Part shown: piece by piece, positions 10,236-22,200 of the stretch
Layout of the letters: every line of letters starts with the position of its first letter
Numbering within the stretch: the stretch's first letter is position 1
From: Corbicula japonica
Lineage: Eukaryota > Mollusca > Bivalvia > Venerida > Cyrenidae
NCBI GenBank assembly: GCA_038501625.1
Contig: JAZAYU010000356.1
Coordinates: forward strand, 1 to 64,000
Length of the DNA: 64,000 nt
Direction of reading: 5' to 3'
Notes under the pieces: model-generated
Told to the model about the DNA's origin: nothing
Seen by the model: only the letters and a program-made list of their open reading frames with translations
Database searches by the model: none
Made by a program: the position numbers and the translations under genes

Positions 10236-13200
10236 GACTGTCCTGTTAGGAGTCTGTTGCCATGGTTAAATGACATCTACCAGAAGTTTCCGTGTGCCAG
10301 AACAGCTGCTCGATACTACACGTGCAAGGCACATGTGATGAAAGCCAGCTTGGATCTTGATGCTATCCTAGAAATTTTTGAACAAGCAACTATTAATCCC
10401 AGCAAGCAAAAGTATATGGGTCCTATACGGGCCCCATATGGGTTCCCATGTGGGCCCCACATGGGCTGCCCATATGGGCCCCATTTGGGTTTTGCAACCG
10501 GGATTAACATGGGTCCCATATGGGCAGCCCATTTAGGACCCATATGGGCTACATGTAGGTCCCATATGGGCTACATGTTGGTCCTATATGGGACCCATAT
10601 GGGCTTTATCTGGGCTATATGTGGGTTGTACGTGGGCTATATGTGGGTTGTATTTGGGCTATATGTAGGCTGTATCTGGGCTATATGCGGGAAACGCATT
10701 GGCTTTTAACTGTACTTGGATCCTTCATCTCCTGGCATGTGTAAATTGGAGGGTTCAAGTCTGCTAGTTTCAAATGCATTTGTGAAATTAAGGTGTAACA
10801 ATTTACCTAACAATGGTGAACCACATAATAAAGGCAAACAACTAAATAAAGTTTGATCACTTTTAATTTTATGTTCAAAAGATACCTTTCAGCAATGATA
10901 CAAAAGAGCAAACAAATCATGTAAATGTATATAAACATATGTAGCAAATATGGATCAGTAAAAAAATAAACTAATTCATATACAAGTAATAACAATTATT
11001 TATGCACATGAACATGCAATTGGTAAATAACTGTACAACAAACTTGAAAAAAATAGTTTAACACTGAAGATATGATCGAGTGACTAGTATCACTTTAACA
11101 TACTTTTAGTCATTGCAAAATGGACAGCAAATACAAAAAAAGATAAATACATGTACAGTCGCTTTAAAAAAATCATAAAATTGTGGTCTGAATAGATATA
11201 TGCAGAATAAAAAGTTTGGCACATAATTGACTGGTTGTAATATTAAATTGATATATAATATCAAAAAATTTGTCACATAGTTGACTGGATTTACGTAATA
11301 TTACATTGATATATAATGGCAAAAAGTTTGGCACATAGTTGACTGGATGTCATATTAAATTAATATATATAAAAACAAAAAGTTTGATGCATAGTTGACT
11401 GGATGTAATATTAAATTGATATATTATCACAAAAATGTCTGCTATATATTATTTTCTTGTTGCTGTCATTAATCAAGTACAGAGAAGTTATCATCAGTAG
11501 CTTAAACATCCTACATTGTATGTAAATGATCCTCAATCAAAGCAATCATGCAATGGTTATTATTTTACCCAATTACACTTAACATTCATAAGGGTCATTT
11601 TTTGTCATGTTGTTTTTGAAATAGCAAAGTAAAAAACATTAACATAGAATCATATAAAGTTTTTATGTTCTTAAAATGTACTTGGTGACAATTTTAAACG
11701 TATAAAGAATAAAAAGATTGGCTTTGAAGGATAAATTAAAACCTTAACCATGGTAAAACATACAGTTACAAGTGCACCCTATAAATCATGAATCATGTCG
11801 TTCTAGTCCATTATATAAACAAGTCAATGAAAAAGATTTTATTAAATAAAAAAATAAAAAATAATACTAGGAATTAAACGATGATCGATTATAATCAAAA
11901 ATCGATTGTTTCTAGGATCGATTTTGATAATCGATTACGAAATTTAATAATTGATCATCAGTTTGCGGTTCATTAAGCAGCTCACAAGGGAGATCACTGT
12001 ATCAGAACAAAAACAGTTTTTGCTATTTTTTGCTATATGACATAGATCAGTGTTACTTTAAGCTTTGGAATATGTTCTCTCACTAAGTGTTTCAAGAAAA
12101 AGACTCCTGTACCTGCAGCCCACACCCTATGCTCATATCAGATACAGTTACAAATTGCAATACATGCAGCCTGCGGACTAGAAGTGTGATTCCTGTAAAC
12201 GCTAACTCATTCCAGAAAATACACCGAAATCCTTTTGTGATAACACAGTTGTTCATTTGGCACATATTTCACTAGATGTTTGAATTAATCTAAATTGTTA
12301 TTTTGACCATTCTTGTTTTGCCCATCTCGTGACTTCCGGCCACCATCCTGGACCTGAGACTCAGACAGCCACTTGGTAATACTAAGTTCCAAATCCTTTC
12401 GACTACTTGACCGCGTTGCTGCATCCATATGTTGACACCCTGCATATATATAAAAATAAGTAAACATATAGTCACATATTATGTATATAATTATATACAA
12501 ATACAGCTTTTTCTAAGGAATTCCCTTGGCACAAGGGGTGCGTATTAGCCTGGCAGTGAAGGGGTTAATGAGTTTGGTTTAAAATGTAAACTTCAAGTAG
12601 GTTTTGATGAGAAACAAACAATTAGTTACCATGAAGCAAAGCAAAACAACATGGGTACATTCATAGTATACCACAAAATAAAAATGTAAACACATGGAAT
12701 AATAGTCTGCTTAGAACAAAAAAATTTGTTAAAAGATTGTTGCATTTCCTTCTTTTGAATATTTTTAATAGTCTTACTGTGAGATAAACAGCTTAAGTTT
12801 TTCACCCATGCTGAACGAATTACATAGGTGCTATACTACAAAAAGACAGAGTTTCAAATTTAAAAACTGATAAAAAGTGACCAATAGTATTTTGCTACGA
12901 GAGGATCCTACTTTGCAAACAGATTACACAACCAACACATGTATACTAGTCGAACCAGCTGATAAAATTTAGACTAACCTAACATTAAGAATAACTTCTA
13001 GAACAGTCCTAGATTTATATTAAAAAATGAACGAATGAAACAATGGTTTCCAGTTTCAATACTTACGATAGAGAACATTGGTCAAGCTCAAGCGCAAGTC
13101 TTCAAACTTCTTTTTCCCCTTCGTTCCCTTGAAATTGTAAAGCCGAGCAACATTGGTTGCCAGAACTGCTCTGAGGCAACGGAATACTGTTTCATGGACA

Positions 13201-16200
13201 TTTCTTCCACCAAACTCTGAGTCTGACAGTTATTTGACCTGCAAGATTAAATATATGGTTATTAAAACACATGAAATAAATAAAATCAATTGTTATTTTT
13301 TATCAAGACCTTTGCATATATTGAATATTACAAAAATGCTGCATAAAATTAATTTTCGAGCACCAAAGTTTCAATTTTACGCACAGTAATTACTAAGTTT
13401 TAAATTGGCAACTTTTTCATGCAAACAATAAACTCGCGAAAACATATGACAATCCAGAAATTGATCTAAGATTTCAAAAATAACGTCGATATAAAATAAC
13501 TTAATGTTAAATATGGATACCATATTATTGTTTCTTTTGATAATTACTCACCCAAAAACTTATTTATGCCGAAATTGTTGATATTTGTCGATTGTTTTAT
13601 AGCGAATATCACTCGCTCAACTTTCTTTTTGAGTCGGCAGACTCAGTGAAAACCAATTTTCGACAATCGTTTTCGCTTTACTATGAACCTAACAATTTGA
13701 GGGTTGCATGCAATACTGTCCTAACTCCTTCTTTATTTCAATGTAGTAACGACAGTACTTGCATGCTACCATAGAATGTATGCTTGCTACCCTAGAATAT
13801 AGTTCTTAGTTTCAAAAAGTAAGTCAGTGCTACAAAGCAGTCAATTTTTTAATTCTGTGCAAAACGATAAAATTTATATTAAAAAATATGGAATCAATCA
13901 ATATTCAAAGAAATTTAACTCGTGGAACGTTCGACAAGATTTTGAGTCATGAACGCGCATGAATACCTGATGGCGGAACGCCATATTGGATTCGACAACG
14001 TTCGGTGAAGACGAAAAATCCATCGTAATCAAATCAACAGCGAGTATTTATCGAGTTATTTTCGTGATGCAATGTTTTTATAACACCCAGGTTATATTTG
14101 AATGTATATTGACAATAGAAGTTCTCTTTGTAAATAGAATTATTCATATGGAAATGGAGGTGGATTTGGTGGTTTTCGAATGGTAGCCTACGTTACAAAA
14201 TCATTGTAAAACTTGAAATTTTAGATTCGAAAGACTACACCGCAGTAAACGTGATTTTGGCTCTTTGGGTTCTATTGAACGGTTACGTCATTTAATTAAT
14301 TAGTGCACTCTCCAAAATGAAAGTAGGAGTCTCAAAATCGACCGTAGGGCTAAGCGAAACTTTTTTAATTTAGGGCCCTAATCATTGTGGATATTAATTA
14401 TGGAACCTTGTAGAGATGTAAGTAATCAAATTATTTCAATGTATTGCATTGAAAAAAGTTTGATTTTGAACGATTAACGAATTACTTGGTAAAATATCGT
14501 CACTCGTGTAAGAATTATATTCCCATTTGAACGCTTTAAAGTAAAACATAAAGCATCTGATTCACAATGATTTTTTATAACATTTTGATCTATTGAAAAT
14601 TATGTTTAAAGTAATTTAAAATTCATACATGAATTGATTTAACTGATATATTAATAAATGCATTTTATGCATTTGATCATAATCTTGAGCCTGAATTTCC
14701 ATCAGAAAATATCCAGATCTAACCCATTTCCAAACCGTAACCAGCTACATAGTTGACACAAGATTTTCTGAAGTATAAAATTTCAAAGAAATGAAAATCT
14801 AATGTTTTCAATAATTGCGTGTTATATGTACACCTTATGAAATCCGCTATTAGAAGTTTTTCCTACATTCAGTTTTGTCTTACACTCCATTCCATATGTC
14901 TCACAGGTCATTTAATCAGAACAGATATTCTCAAAATTAATAACCCAGGGAAAACCATAAGAAGAAAAAGAGTAGCACCTCAGGGATTCACCAAGTTTAT
15001 ACAGAAATGGGACCTTCAAAATATTTATTTAATAGTATCTCTTAAATGCATTTCAGGTAAATTTTGCATCCCTGAAGAAAGAATGAAGTATTTATTAATT
15101 GATTTAATTATTCATAAACAGGTTTAGATGACTTTTGGTTCTGGTCAGACATGTATCAACCATTTGAACCATTTGAAGCGGTATAGAACTGTTTGACGTC
15201 ATGCAATGAAGTGGACAACAAAAGTGAAGGTAGAAAATAATGTTTGAGTTAAATCCAGAATGACTGTTTAGGAGATGTAATTATTTTAAACAGTATATTT
15301 TAGTTTCTTTGTAATGCTTGAGCTGTGATAACGCTGTCAACATTGCAACTGGTAAATTATTTTAACATGTTAATGGGTGGGGTACAAATCCGTTGCATTG
15401 GGAAAATGTAATATTTTTTGGATTACAGTCAAATAGGCCACAAGTCATATAGGCCACAAGTCAAATAGGCCACAAAAAAAGTCAAATGGGCCACACTTGA
15501 TTTTGAAAAAAGTCAAATAGGCCACAAAAATAGGCCACATATTTATTTTATTTATATAGACTTTATTATCATTGTGTAAGTACGTTCTAAGTCAGTTTAT
15601 AATGTTTTATATGATATTCTATAAAATATTTTTTAACAAGTTGCTTCATTCATTAGATATTTTGTACAAAGCAACATGTGCCTAGTACATGTTTCCAATG
15701 TCATCGATCAGAACAACAATTAACATTATTTATGTGTCAATATGCTCTTTTAATGTACTTAGTCACCCCAAGTCACTTGGTCTACACTAGCAGAGAATGT
15801 AATATCAATGCAGTTGCAACATAAGCTGTGGATTTTGCATGGTCTGATGTCAGGGCTTTTTTGGTCAATTTTATAAAAGATATTCAGTCACGTTCCCAAT
15901 GGCAAAACATATATGTTTTCCTAATTAGTGGAAAAAAAATCCCAATTAAATCCATACAAAAATTTCTGACTAAAAACCTGTGTATGTCATGTATTAATAA
16001 AATATTAAAGCTGGTTAATTAATTCAGCATTATTTGGTTCTTTAATCCAGAAATTATTGATAATATTAAATATGTATACGGTATTTAAAACTTTGTATTA
16101 CCCATTATTGATGCAAAAAATTCCCAATTTCTGTCAAAACGACACAAACTTTTTCAATTCCAAGGGTATGGGTCATATTTCCTAAACAGCGAAAAATGCC

Positions 16201-19200
16201 CTGGACATGTACATTGGATTAGAAATAAATTATTTTTTTATTTAATTTGACACCTTTGATCGCATTAGCACCTCTGACTGTTACTGCAAGTGTTGTAAAT
16301 TGTGATTCATATATAACAATGTGACAGACTGTCAAAACTGCTGATTTAATCAACACCTTGGGTAATGACAGTGTAGAGAACAGATTAAGACTATTACACA
16401 AATTAATTTACTTTTTGATGGCAGTCAAGTTTGTAAAGAAAAAATGACAGTCAGATGATGTCTTTATTTGTTCTAGAGTTTCAGGATGACAAGCAGATTT
16501 TTAAAAATCAATTAAAAAATGATACATAAAAAAATTTATGTAAATTTAAAAACAAAACTGTGTACAGTAAATTGTCATATACACTAGACTTACAAGTACT
16601 ACCTGAAAGTGATGACTGTTAGAATATTGACAGGCAAATTTATATTGAATGTCAATTGATGAAATTTGATTATTAAATAAACTCTCAAAATATCCAAGGT
16701 CATATGAACTTACTACAGAGATCGATTTCATTCAAGGAAATGTAACAGAGTAATCATAAAGGAAAATGCTATATCTGTAGAATGCAATAATAATACTTTT
16801 ATTAATATTTTAAAAAATTATTAAAAATATTAATAGTAATCATAAAGGAAAAATGCTTTTATTACATAATAATTCTTTTATTAATATTTTGAATAATTAT
16901 TTAAAATATTAAGAAAAGTATTATTATGTAGTAAAAGCATTTTTCCTTTATGATTACTCAGTTACAGAAACCCAGAATTGAAAACTTCAAAATAAAACTT
17001 ATATTCAAATAATTATAATTATCTTGACAAAAGTGATATTATTTATGATATTAATATTTGTATTACATTTTTTACAATAATTTCTAGTTAACATAATGCA
17101 TCTTTTGGAGAATCACAATATCACATTAGGTGACAACATTTACATTGAGTTATTGCAATCTCTAACAAATTGTGATAGATTAATAATATTGCAGGTTATA
17201 ACCTCTTTCATGGATACGATTTGCACCCGAGACACAAACAATATGTTTTTATTAAGCATAAGTTCCAATAATTTATCCTTAATTGTTAATCATTTTTACC
17301 CACTGTAAATCTTACTCTGACTTAATTGTTGATTGTTTTAACACCATTTAAACATCGAAAAACACATTCTTAACATTCACTAACATCTAAACATTTCTTA
17401 ATAACATCAACTAAAAATATCTAAAAAAAAAACCTGTTTTTCTTATGTAAAAAATATTTGTGGCCTATTTGACTTTTTTGTGGCCTATTTGACTTTTTTT
17501 GTGGCCTATTTGACTTTTTTGTGGCCTATTTGACTTGGAAAATAAAACGTGTGGCCTATTTGACTTTTTTCTGTGGCCCATTTGACTTTTTTGTGGCCTT
17601 TTTGACTTGTGGCCTATATGACTTGTGGCCTATTTGACTTGATACCATATTTTTTCCTATCTGAATATTTTCTGATGGAAATTCAGGTTCCTGTAATTTG
17701 ATAAATAACTCAAATTAGTTTCATAGTGTTAAATTAAGTCTTGTTAATAGTAGAATTGCCTAACAAAGTGACAATAAATTATGAAATGAAAACCAAAGAT
17801 ATACATTTTGTTCACTACAAACATGTGCCAAATTATAAAAATGAATATATTGTCTCCCTTTTGATGTTACACCAGTATTAAGTATTGAAGTGAACCTAGG
17901 TTTACACAGTGTTTCAGTTCAATAATTTTGATGTAACAAGTATTCATTTATTAGCCTTCCATTACAAATTGTTTTTAGGTAAAATAAACCAAAACTACTT
18001 AAGGCATTAATTTTATGTCTATTTCATTCTATGATTTTTACCCAGACTTGAATTCTGATCAGCAATGTGAAATAAATTACCGGTAGTTATTTGAAAAGGA
18101 ACCCACTTTGTGAATTTTAGTGATAACCCAATTTGACCAGTTTATAAGAGCAGTCAACACATTTTTGACTTTTTGCAGTCTGATACTTTCTGGTTAATTT
18201 TAAAGTGACATGCCTGGATCCATATTTTATTTTTTCAAAAGAAGGAAACACGTAATAACTCTGGCAGTGATGAAACAATATGGATACTTAATTCAGTTAA
18301 TCAACAGTTAATCAATATAACTTTATGAAATTTTCTTGAACGGCTGTTGGAACAGGCATTTTAACTACAAAACAAAATTTAATGACAGCACTCTTTTTCA
18401 CAGCAACTAAAGGAAAAACATTTTTCACAGTCCAAAAGATTGTGGGTGACTTTTTGTAGATACACCTCACATCTCAGACTGAATGGATTTCAATGCAGAA
18501 TAGAAACAATCTGAAGAAAGACCATTCTAGCAAAGTACAAAATGAGAGTAAACTAATTATGATCACTCACTTAAAAAATAAAATATGTTATTATAAAGAA
18601 TATTTGTAATTTGAGCAAAGATCAAAATAATTGTTATTATTTCATGGGTGCGTTTGCCTGAAAATCAGGTTTTTGTGTGTCTTAAAATGATTGATTTTCT
18701 TCATTTACCCTAAATAAATTTTCAGGATTTCAGGTTTTTTAGAAATCCTAACTTGCACCCTTGCAATTTTGTGTTTGTTAATTTCAGTGATAAAATCAAA
18801 TGAAAGAAATGTGCCATCTCTGGTTCAAAAAGCATGAAATTGGAAAAGGAGTGGAAGAAGGATAATGGTATATTAAATTTTATTAATTGACTATTAATAG
18901 GGCTCTCACCAGACTTGCAAATCAGGGAGAGTTTTTTCATAATTTACTGCATTATGGAGAAGTTTGCATTCAACAGCTTTCTTTCCCTATATCGTAAATA
19001 CAAAATGACTTCTAACAAAGCTCAACAAAGAGAGAAGTCTGGTCACTTTTGATGAGACTAATTCCTTCAAGTCTCTCTCTAGTGAGAGCCCTGTATTAAT
19101 ATACAGTAAAGGCATTGCATACTTTGCCCTTTTCTTTTACATGACTGCAGTGTGGCAAAATCTCGAGGCATGTCATCACCTGACTTGAACATGCCATTTT

Positions 19201-22200
19201 CCTGGCAGACACTACATGGTACACCACATCAATACTTAAGTATTTTATAATGGCCCAGCAATTCTCATATTGGTCCAGAACACCTGTATTGGCCCAGTTT
19301 AGTCTTCATATGAATTTGAACATGTTATTGGGCCTCGGGCTGTCATATTTACCCTCAGCCTTCTGTCTCAGGCATATATGACTACCTTTGACCCAATAAC
19401 AAGGTCAACTTGAATTCACTTGATTATTAACATTATAAATAACAATATTCATCTGTGGGCCACCTTGAACTAACACGATGGGTTGCTTATTTGTTTTTTA
19501 AGTTGGGTAATCTCATATAAATGTGTCTCAAAAATCCAATGCTGTTTCAACTTTCATGGTTAATAACTTGACCCTTTACTCCATTTACACGCCATTTTAC
19601 CACATGGGTAACCAGTGTAAATCCACATCAGATAGAGATAGCACAAATGTAGCTCCAGACCAGCTTGCACATCAGACATTTTGAGGTCTCATCATTCTGT
19701 ATCTACTCTGTTCATTAGATACATTTAAAGCTCTAATTAACAGGAAGGAGATGTGTCAGCACCTAGATTTACAATAGTTGCTCATGTGTTAAAAGGTGTA
19801 TCCAACGAATAAAATGAAGTATCAAAATGCAGGTTTTTTTGTAGTAATTAACCCTTTACTATAATATTATACACATTTTCATGCCTTTTCATGATCTGAT
19901 CTGGATCTGCACAGGTCACATTGTGGTCAGAAATAACCTATTGAAATTTGAATAAAAAAGCTAACGCCGTAACGGTTTAGATCCTAATCAGGCAGTATGG
20001 ATGTGTCGGCTGATCTAGATCTACACTGATTTCCCATGCCATAAAGGCATATGGAGGTAAAGGTTAAATGGGATAAATTGTGTATGAGCCTATAGGAACT
20101 GAAGATGGCTTGAAGCTTACACCAGAAGTACCTCTTTTTTGTGATATTTATAAAAATAGATGAATTATGACAACATTGTAATCTGTTAACTAACCTGCAA
20201 CATCAAATTATGTACAACTTCATAAGCAACAAAAAGTACAGTGAAATTGGTTTTGGTTATTTGTTATGATTAAAATACAACATTTATTTTCAGCCATGTG
20301 TATCATCAGTCTTGTGAAAGCTGTGGACTTGAAATGTCTGCAGAATTGGTAGAACATAAGGGAGCAGAATATGAATGTTACTGTAGAAAATGAAGACAAG
20401 GTTTGCATTTTTTATTTTCATTTATAAAAGCTGCATGAATGTATGATTGAGACACACTAAATCTATCTGTATATGCTGGTATTTGTATTTTTGTATCTTG
20501 TAACAAGAAAACATAAAATTGTGTTTATATGTATGTGTTGACTTGTGAGACCTCAGTTCACAAGAAAATTAATCATCCTATATAAAAATTACTGTGTTGT
20601 TTTTGCCCCTTTCTTCCATGAATACATGACATGAGTGACCAGTGTATATCCAGATCAGCAGGCATATCTGTGCAGTCTTAACAGGATCTACATGGTTCAT
20701 AATAAGATTCATGAGGCTATTTCTTACAAATATGCAAACAGTGTAGATTCCAATCAGATCCAGATCAGACATCAAAGTTGTTCTTGCTGATACATGTACT
20801 GATGTATTGTTTTCCAGGTGTCCACTAGCTGCTTAATCTAAAGGGTCATTTTTTTGTGTCGCCCTTTCAAAGAAAAGGCAATACATAGGGATCGCTTTGT
20901 CTGTCCGTCCATCTATCCCAAAAACTTAATGTTGGTTATAACTTTGCCATTTCTTAATATTTCTTCATGAAATTTTCAAATTATATTATTTGTGACAACA
21001 TGCTTGAGCTGATATTAATTTTCAGGTCAAGGTCACATTTGATGGAGTTAATCCTTTTTTTGTACTTTTTTTTAACAGAAAAACTTAATGTTGACTTTAA
21101 CTTTGACTTTTCTTAATATTTCTACATCAAACTTTAAAATTATATTGCTCATGACAACACACTCATCATGACTCCAAGTTCTTTATGTCAAGATGGGGTT
21201 ATTCCCTTTTTTGTTCTTGCATTTTTAACTTGATCTAGTTCCCAGGGCGACACAAGTGAACACCCATCTAATGTAACTTTTTGGTGGATTCTGGCAATTA
21301 ATAACCAAAATTACCCTTAATTTAAAGAAAACAAAGACACTTCAGCTAAAATCATTACAACTTCAATATAAATAGGTTATTTGTTATCCCCCGCCGATGA
21401 AATCGGGAGGGGGATATTGTTTTGGCGTTGTCCGTCCGTCACGGTGTCACGGTGTCACGTCGTCACGTCGTCACGCTGTCCGTCCGAATTTCGTTTCCGC
21501 GCTATTTCTCCGCAACCACTGGATGGATTTCAACGAAACTTGGTGGCAACCATCAGTACCAAGAGGAGATGCGCATATCGTCGTCTTGTTCCGGTCAGAC
21601 CATTTAACACAGAGTTATGGCCCTTTGATAACCTATGCATTATGTATATAGAGCAGTATTCGTTTCCGCGCTATTTCTCTGCAACTACTGTATGGATTTC
21701 AATGAAACTTGGTGGGAACCATCAGTACCAAGAGGAGATGCGCATATCGTCGTCTTGTTCCGGTCAGACCATTTAACACAGAGTTATGGCCCTTTGATAA
21801 ACTATGCATTATGTATATAGAGCAGTGTTTGTTTCCGCGCTATTTCTCTGCAACTACTGTATGGATTTCAATGAAACTTGCTGAAAACCATCTTTACCAA
21901 GAGGAGATGCGCATATCGTCGTCTTGTTGACATCAGACTATTTAACACAGGGTTATTGCCCTTTGATAACTTATGCATTATGCATATAGTGCAGTATTCA
22001 TTTCCGTGCCATTTCTCTGCAACTACCAGATGGATTTCAATGAATCTTTCTGAGAACCATCAATACCGAGAGGAGATGCGCATGTTGTCGTCTTGTTCCA
22101 GTCAGACTGTTGAACACAGAGTTACGGCCCTTTGATAACTTATGCATTATGCATATAGAGCAGTATTCATTTCCTTGCTATTTCTCTGCAACTACTGAAT

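Larger units (their letters stand above)
10696..12284. other. AT-rich filler inside the insertion
   Basis: No gene is seen. It contains a tandem repeat at 11205-11445 and an ATCGAT-rich inverted repeat at 11883-11938. Confidence 0.5.

Noticed and set aside
10227..10709. 160-codon frame continuing the CKAP2-like exon to 10709
   Set aside because: After 10397 it reads through the CATATGGG palindromic repeats; only the first 54 codons match the family.
14819..15127. 102-codon open frame on plus
   Set aside because: Composition matches the background and no domain-like pattern is seen.
21381..22135. Overlapping plus-strand frames with recurring peptide blocks
   Set aside because: They come from the 169-bp satellite and shift frame from unit to unit.
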